Below are positions 59,703 to 64,000 of a DNA stretch of 64,000 bases, piece by piece. Each line of letters starts with the position of its first letter. The first letter of the stretch is position 1. Origin of the DNA: Nocardia australiensis (GTDB taxonomy: Bacteria > Actinomycetota > Actinomycetes > Mycobacteriales > Mycobacteriaceae). A program made the translations under genes and the position numbers. A model generated the notes under the pieces. The model searched no databases. It had not been told where the DNA came from and was given only the letters and a program-made list of their open reading frames with translations. The DNA lies in the NCBI RefSeq assembly GCF_020733705.1, contig NZ_JAJFZM010000002.1, positions 620,001 to 684,000 on the forward strand. Reading direction: 5' to 3'.

Positions 59703-60070
59703 ACCTTCCTGGCGAACCTCGGTATCGCGAAGTACACGGTGTACGTGCAGGACTACGGCGCCCCGATCGCCTGGCGTCTGGCGCTCGCCGATCCAGAGTC
59801 CGTCGAGGCCGTGATCTCACGGAACGGCAACGCGTACGAAGAAGGCTTCGTACCGGCATTCTGGGGGGGCCGATCTGGGCCTACAGCGCCGACCGGTCCG
59901 ACGAGAAAGAAAGGGCTCTCCGGCCTGCCCTCGAGCGCGAAGCGGTCGAATGGCAGTACAAGCACGGGGTGGCTGACGAGACCACCAGCGACCCCGATGC
60001 CTGGGAACACGACCTCGCGCTCCCGAGTCGTCCGGGGGTGGATCGCGCTCAGCTCGATCTATTCGCCCCC
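59703..60070 (+). pseudogene. Alpha/beta hydrolase fragment
   Basis: FLANLGIAKYTVYVQDYGAP, NGNAYEEGFVPAFW, then a frameshift at a run of seven G (59863-59869) into PIWAYSADRSDEKERALRPA and LPSRPGVDRAQLDLFA. Both ends of the gene are missing. Related proteins are haloalkane dehalogenase-like hydrolases. Confidence 0.75.
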
Positions 60071-60123
60071 TTGAACGAGCGATCGCTTAGATCTCCTCGT
60101 CTGAGTGCTCGTTCAGTCGCCGG
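60068..60123. repeat. 56-bp direct repeat, copy 2
   Basis: It contains the last codons and stop of the TetR gene (60113) plus its 3' flank. GAACGAGC and GCTCGTTC form 8-bp inverted ends 26 bases apart. The stretch AGCGATCGCTTAGAT resembles the operator at 60813 (AGCGAACGCTTAGAT). Confidence 0.9.
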
Positions 60124-60736
60124 CCTTCACCATCCGTTCGGCCAGGGCGGCGAACGAAGCGCCGACGGCCTCAGGGGTGTGTAGTTCGCGGGACGGATAC
60201 CACCGGACCGTATCGATGCACAGCGACAGGATCGCTAGTGTCGTGACGTCGATGTCTGCCACGGCGAACTCGCCGTCGCGGGTTCCCTCGGATATAACGT
60301 CGCGCATCGTGGCGACGATGTCATGTCGCAGTTGGACGACCTCTGCGAGGTTCTCCTCCTCCAGTGCGGACAGTTGGTACTGCACCACGCGGCCCGCAGT
60401 GTGGTGCTCGGCGTGCCAGGAGGCGAACGCGTAAACGGCGGCACGCAGGCGTTTCGTCGGAGAACCCGGGGTGTCGGCACCCGTACGGATTGCGGTGAGC
60501 GCCGCGATGTGTCCGGCCAGGCTCAGCCGTGCCAGGATCTCCTGCTTGGACCGGAAGTGGATGTACATCGCCGCGGGACTCATACCGGCGCCCGCCGCGA
60601 TCTCGCGGGTGCTCGTGCCGTGGTAGCCCTTCGCGGCGAACGCATCGCGCGCGGCGTCGAGCAGTCGCTGCACCGCGTCCCCGATCGGACGTTGCGCCAC
60701 TGTGTCGCCCGCTCGCGTTCCTGATCGCGCCGACAT
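60113..60736 (-). CDS. TetR/AcrR family regulator of the beta-oxidation operon
   Basis: 207 residues. The helix-turn-helix reads VQRLLDAARDAFAAKGYHG, then STREIAAGAGMSPAAMYIHF. The C-terminal domain is of the type found with acyl-CoA dehydrogenases (KstR2-like architecture). ATG with GGAGGG upstream. It is divergent from the acyl-CoA dehydrogenase across a perfect operator palindrome, so it is likely a ligand-responsive repressor of that operon. Confidence 0.88.
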   Translation of the reverse strand: MSARSGTRAGDTVAQRPIGDAVQRLLDAARDAFAAKGYHGTSTREIAAGAGMSPAAMYIHFRSKQEILARLSLAGHIAALTAIRTGADTPGSPTKRLRAAVYAFASWHAEHHTAGRVVQYQLSALEEENLAEVVQLRHDIVATMRDVISEGTRDGEFAVADIDVTTLAILSLCIDTVRWYPSRELHTPEAVGASFAALAERMVKAGD

Positions 60737-60812
60737 TCGTTCCGCCCTCCGCAGTATCCGCCGACCCGATGTCGACGCCCACCCATTGACTTTCGCATAC
60801 TCTGATCGCAGA

Positions 60813-60828
60813 CTAAGCGAACGCTTAG
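60813..60828. promoter_or_regulatory. TetR operator
   Basis: CTAAGCG-AA-CGCTTAG, a perfect 16-bp palindrome 28 bases before the acyl-CoA dehydrogenase start. Confidence 0.8.
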
Positions 60829-60855
60829 ATTTTAGGGGTTGAGTTCGAAAGGTAC

Positions 60856-62004
60856 GTGGTGAAGAGGTCAGTTTTCAGCGCCGATCACGATCAGTTCCGT
60901 GAGTCCGTCCGCGATTTCCTCGCGCGCGAGGTGGTGCCGAATGTCGAGTCCTATGCCGAGGACAAGCTCATCGCGCGGGAGGTGTGGCACGCGGCCGGCA
61001 AGCAGGGCATCCTCGGCCTCGAGATCCCCGAGACCTACGGTGGGGGCGAGGCCGACGACTACCGGTTCAACGCGGTCGCCACCGAGGAACTGGCCGCCGT
61101 GAACATGGCGCTCGCGTCGAGCTTCAGCATCCACTTCGACATCGTGACGCCGTACGTTGTCGACCTCGCGTCGGAGGAACAGAAGCAGCAGTGGCTGCCA
61201 CGGATGGCGGCCGGTGAGGCCGTCGCGGCGATCGGAATGACCGAGCCGTCCGCGGGATCGGATCTCGCGAACCTCGAGACCTCCGCCGTGCGGGACGGCT
61301 CCGACTGGATCCTGAACGGCTCCAAGACATTCATCACGAACGGGTACACCGCCGACGTGGTGGTCGTCGCCGCGCGAACCGATCCGACCCAGCGGTCCAA
61401 GGGCATCAGCCTATTCCTCGTCGATGCATCACTGCCCGGTTTCGAGCGGGGACGCAAGCTGGACAAGGTCGGTCAGCCCGAGTCCGACACCGCCGAACTC
61501 TTCTTCGACGGGGTCCGCCTGCCTGAGGACGCGATCCTCGGTGAGCCCGGAACGGGATTCGTCTCGATGATGGAGCGGCTGCCGCAGGAGCGCATCGGCG
61601 CGGCGGTCACCAATGTCGCGCACGCCAAGCAGATCCTGCTCGAGACGATCGAATACGCCAAGGAGCGCAAGGCGTTCGGGAACTCGATCGGGTCATTCCA
61701 GCACAACAAGTTCCTGCTGGCGGAGCTGGTCACCAAGATCGAAGTGGCACAGGCCTACATCGACGCCGCGGTGGCCGAGCACGCTGGCAACGGGTTGAGC
61801 GCAGTCGACGCGGCCAAGGCCAAGTGGTGGTCGGCGCAGGTGCAGAACGAGGTCCTCGACCACTGCGTGCAGCTGCACGGCGGCTACGGCTACATGCGTG
61901 AGTACCGCGTCGCACGTGCGTGGATGGACGCCCGTGTCACCAAGATCTGGGCCGGATCCAACGAAATCATGAAGGAAATCATCGGGCGCGATCTCGCGCT
62001 GTGA
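60856..62004 (+). CDS. Acyl-CoA dehydrogenase
   Basis: 382 residues. It introduces the alpha-beta double bond in an acyl-CoA using FAD. Signatures are AAIGMTEPSAGSDLANLET, WILNGSKTFITNG, QHNKFLLAEL, CVQLHGGYGYMREY and the C-terminal IWAGSNEIMKEIIGRDL. GTG start with GAAAGG upstream. First gene of an operon with a thiolase and an SDR, so it takes part in beta-oxidation of a fatty acid, sterol side chain or similar. Confidence 0.93.
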   Translation: MVKRSVFSADHDQFRESVRDFLAREVVPNVESYAEDKLIAREVWHAAGKQGILGLEIPETYGGGEADDYRFNAVATEELAAVNMALASSFSIHFDIVTPYVVDLASEEQKQQWLPRMAAGEAVAAIGMTEPSAGSDLANLETSAVRDGSDWILNGSKTFITNGYTADVVVVAARTDPTQRSKGISLFLVDASLPGFERGRKLDKVGQPESDTAELFFDGVRLPEDAILGEPGTGFVSMMERLPQERIGAAVTNVAHAKQILLETIEYAKERKAFGNSIGSFQHNKFLLAELVTKIEVAQAYIDAAVAEHAGNGLSAVDAAKAKWWSAQVQNEVLDHCVQLHGGYGYMREYRVARAWMDARVTKIWAGSNEIMKEIIGRDLAL

Positions 62005-62043
62005 CTTGGTCCCGGCGCCTGCCGGGAAAGGAGGAGAGACAAG

Positions 62044-63267
62044 ATGACCGAAGCAGTCATCGTCGCGACCGCACGGTCGCCGATCGGGCGGGCCGGCAAG
62101 GGGACTCTGGCCGGGACGCGGCCGGACGACCTTGCCGCACAGATGGTTCGAGCGGCGCTCGACCAGATTCCCGCGCTCGATCCGAACACGGTGGACGACC
62201 TGTACCTGGGGGCCTGGGAGCACACGGGTGAGCAGAGCGAGAACATCGCTCGCCGGGTGGCCGTCCAGTTGGGCATGGACACCGTCCCGGCCGTCACGGT
62301 GAACCGGGCGTGCGCGTCGAGCGTGCAGACCACACGGATGGCGTTCAACGCGATCAAGGCCGGTGACGGCGACGTGTTCGTCTCCGCGGGCGTCGAGTGC
62401 GTTTCCCGGTACCCGCAGCAGAACGGTGTCGGTGCCGGCGACGTCCAGTTCCAGAATCGGCTGTTCGCGCAGGCGCAGGAGCGGACGGCGCGCCTGGCCG
62501 AGACCAACCGGACGTGGACCGACCCGCGCACGGAGGGCCTGCTGCCCGACGTCTACATCACGATGGGCCAGACCGCCGAGAACGTCGCCACCTACCGGGG
62601 GATAAGCCGGGGCGAGCAGGACGAATTCGCTACCCGCTCACAGCAGTTGGCGGAGAAGGCGATCGCCGACGGGTTCTTCGAGCGGGAGATCACGCCGGTC
62701 ACTCTTGCCGATGGCACCGTGGTCCGCACCGACGACGGTCCGCGGCCCGGGACCACCGTCGAGAAGCTCGCGGGGCTGCGGACCGTTTTCCGCACGGAAG
62801 GTACCGTCACGGCCGGCAATGCGTGCGCCCTCAATGACGGCGCCGCCGCCCTGGTCGTGATGAGTGATCGTAAGGCCGCCGAACTGGGCCTGACGCCGCT
62901 CGCACGGGTCGTCTCCACCGCGGTGAGTGGATTGTCGCCCGAGATCATGGGACTCGGTCCGGTCGAGGCGTCCCGTCGTGCCCTCGCGAAGGCAGGTCTG
63001 TCGATCACCGATATCGATCTGGCCGAGATCAACGAGGCGTTCGCCGCGCAGGTGATTCCGTCGTACCGGGACCTCGGTATCGATCTCGACAAGCTCAATG
63101 TCAACGGTGGTGGCATCGCACTGGGACATCCATTCGGCGCGACCGGTGCCCGGATCACCACAACCCTGTTGCACTCGCTGCGGGAGCGTGACCTCCAGTT
63201 CGGCCTCGAGACCATGTGCATCGGAGGTGGCCAGGGCATGGCCATCATCTTCGAAAGGATCAGCTGA
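62044..63267 (+). CDS. Acetyl-CoA acetyltransferase (thiolase)
   Basis: 407 residues. The active-site cysteine is in VNRACASSVQT; AEINEAFAAQV, GGGIALGHPFGATGAR and CIGGGQGMA complete the family's catalytic loops. It cleaves 3-ketoacyl-CoA or condenses acetyl-CoA. It lies 39 bases after the dehydrogenase, and its stop overlaps the next start (TGATG). Confidence 0.94.
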   Translation: MTEAVIVATARSPIGRAGKGTLAGTRPDDLAAQMVRAALDQIPALDPNTVDDLYLGAWEHTGEQSENIARRVAVQLGMDTVPAVTVNRACASSVQTTRMAFNAIKAGDGDVFVSAGVECVSRYPQQNGVGAGDVQFQNRLFAQAQERTARLAETNRTWTDPRTEGLLPDVYITMGQTAENVATYRGISRGEQDEFATRSQQLAEKAIADGFFEREITPVTLADGTVVRTDDGPRPGTTVEKLAGLRTVFRTEGTVTAGNACALNDGAAALVVMSDRKAAELGLTPLARVVSTAVSGLSPEIMGLGPVEASRRALAKAGLSITDIDLAEINEAFAAQVIPSYRDLGIDLDKLNVNGGGIALGHPFGATGARITTTLLHSLRERDLQFGLETMCIGGGQGMAIIFERIS

Positions 63268-64000
63268 TGACCGAAACCCTGCAGACGCCGACGTCGAACG
63301 TCTCGTTCGACTTCGCCGGACAGTCGGTGATCGTGACCGGTGGAGCCCGGGGGATCGGCCTCGAACTGGGCCGTTTCTTCCACGACGCGGGCGCCACCGT
63401 ATATCTCGTCGACTTCGACGGTGACGCCCTGCTGGAGGGCGCCGCCGACGTGGGTTGCCGGTCGACGGTCGCGGACGTGAGCGACAGCGTTTCCGTCCAG
63501 GCCGTGGTCGATCGGGTGGTCGCGGAGACCGGTCGCATCGACGTGCTGGTCAATAACGCCGGTATCCTGCGGGACCGGGTGCTGTGGAAGCTCACCGACG
63601 AGGACTACGAGCAGGTCATGGCGGTCCATGCGGGTGGCACGTTCCGGTTTACCCGGGCGTGCGTGCCGCACTTCCGCGAGCGCGGCTACGGACGCGTCGT
63701 CAACATCACCTCCTATACGGGCCTGCGGGGTAACCCAGGGCAGGCGAACTACGCGATGGCCAAGGCCGGGATCATCGGGTTCACCAAGACCGCCGCCAAG
63801 GAACTTGCCCGCTTCGGCGTCACGGTCAACGCGATCTCGCCCAACGCCGAGACCCGCATGATCGCCTCGATTCCGGCGGACAAGAAGGCCGAACTGATCG
63901 CGCAGGTTCCCATGGGGCGCTTCGCCGATCCGCACGAGATGGCGGTGGCGGTCGCGTTCCTGGCGTCCGCGAACGCCGGATACATCACCGGCACAGTGCT
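63267..64000 (+). CDS. SDR family dehydrogenase (FabG-like), 3' end cut by window
   Basis: At least 244 residues. It shows VIVTGGARGIGLELG (nucleotide motif), DVLVNNAGIL, the catalytic serine in NITSYTGLRG and the YAMAKAG Tyr/Lys pair. It runs off the right edge shortly before the expected end (AGYITGTV). As third gene of the operon it is a candidate 3-hydroxyacyl-CoA dehydrogenase. Confidence 0.9.
   Translation, partial: MTETLQTPTSNVSFDFAGQSVIVTGGARGIGLELGRFFHDAGATVYLVDFDGDALLEGAADVGCRSTVADVSDSVSVQAVVDRVVAETGRIDVLVNNAGILRDRVLWKLTDEDYEQVMAVHAGGTFRFTRACVPHFRERGYGRVVNITSYTGLRGNPGQANYAMAKAGIIGFTKTAAKELARFGVTVNAISPNAETRMIASIPADKKAELIAQVPMGRFADPHEMAVAVAFLASANAGYITGTV

Overview
The window is high-GC actinobacterial DNA, most like a mycolic-acid-containing member of the Mycobacteriales (Rhodococcus or Nocardia type). 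This is an inference. It rests on codon use, many TetR and PucR regulators, an F420-type luciferase-like oxidoreductase, a TIGR00027-type methyltransferase, a mycobacterial-type L,D-transpeptidase lipoprotein, DnaE1 and a PknK-like kinase. No rRNA, tRNA or CRISPR array was seen.

Layout, left half. Positions 1-4.8 kb hold an aldehyde dehydrogenase (cut by the window edge), an agmatinase/guanidinobutyrase-type ureohydrolase and a PucR regulator, probably a guanidino/polyamine nitrogen-scavenging locus. Positions 5.0-15.4 kb are a complete glycine/serine module: lpdA and lipA on the minus strand, then a tandem glycine riboswitch, gcvP-gcvT-gcvH-glyA-sdaA on the plus strand, and a further single glycine aptamer after sdaA with no clear target gene. 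A 1037-residue kinase/ATPase/TPR-like regulator follows. Positions 18.7-22.6 kb form a patchy accessory island: IS3 remnant, ADP-ribosylglycohydrolase, small unknown proteins and a lipoprotein. Next come an L,D-transpeptidase, a methyltransferase, an F420-type oxidoreductase, a TetR/quinone-reductase pair with a shared operator, and an alpha/beta hydrolase.

Middle. After a frameshifted integrase remnant lies a tight choline-to-betaine operon on the minus strand (BCCT transporter, betaine aldehyde dehydrogenase, choline oxidase). At 36.1-37.6 kb a bL32 paralogue overlaps an RlmN/Cfr-type radical SAM methylase and is followed by a broken ABC-F gene; all three families act on the ribosome. Then come a hydrolase, an aldo/keto reductase/TetR pair with two operators, an IS110 remnant, dnaE1, and decayed vapC and IS3 pieces.

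Right. One 56-bp sequence occurs at 46.4 kb and again at 60.1 kb. Between the copies lie TetR-SDR, AKR-HxlR and decayed SDR and VOC genes. The same interval holds an 8.67-kb Tn3-family transposon at 50671-59339. Its ends match, it is flanked by the 5-bp duplication GTGGA, and it splits a CGNR-type regulator gene. It carries a TnpI-like tyrosine recombinase with a repeat-rich site upstream, a flavin monooxygenase with a divergent TetR, and tnpA. The tnpA gene is interrupted by a 2.19-kb group II intron, whose predicted excision restores the frame, and by one in-frame amber codon. The window ends with TetR, a palindromic operator and a beta-oxidation operon (acyl-CoA dehydrogenase, thiolase, SDR running off the edge).
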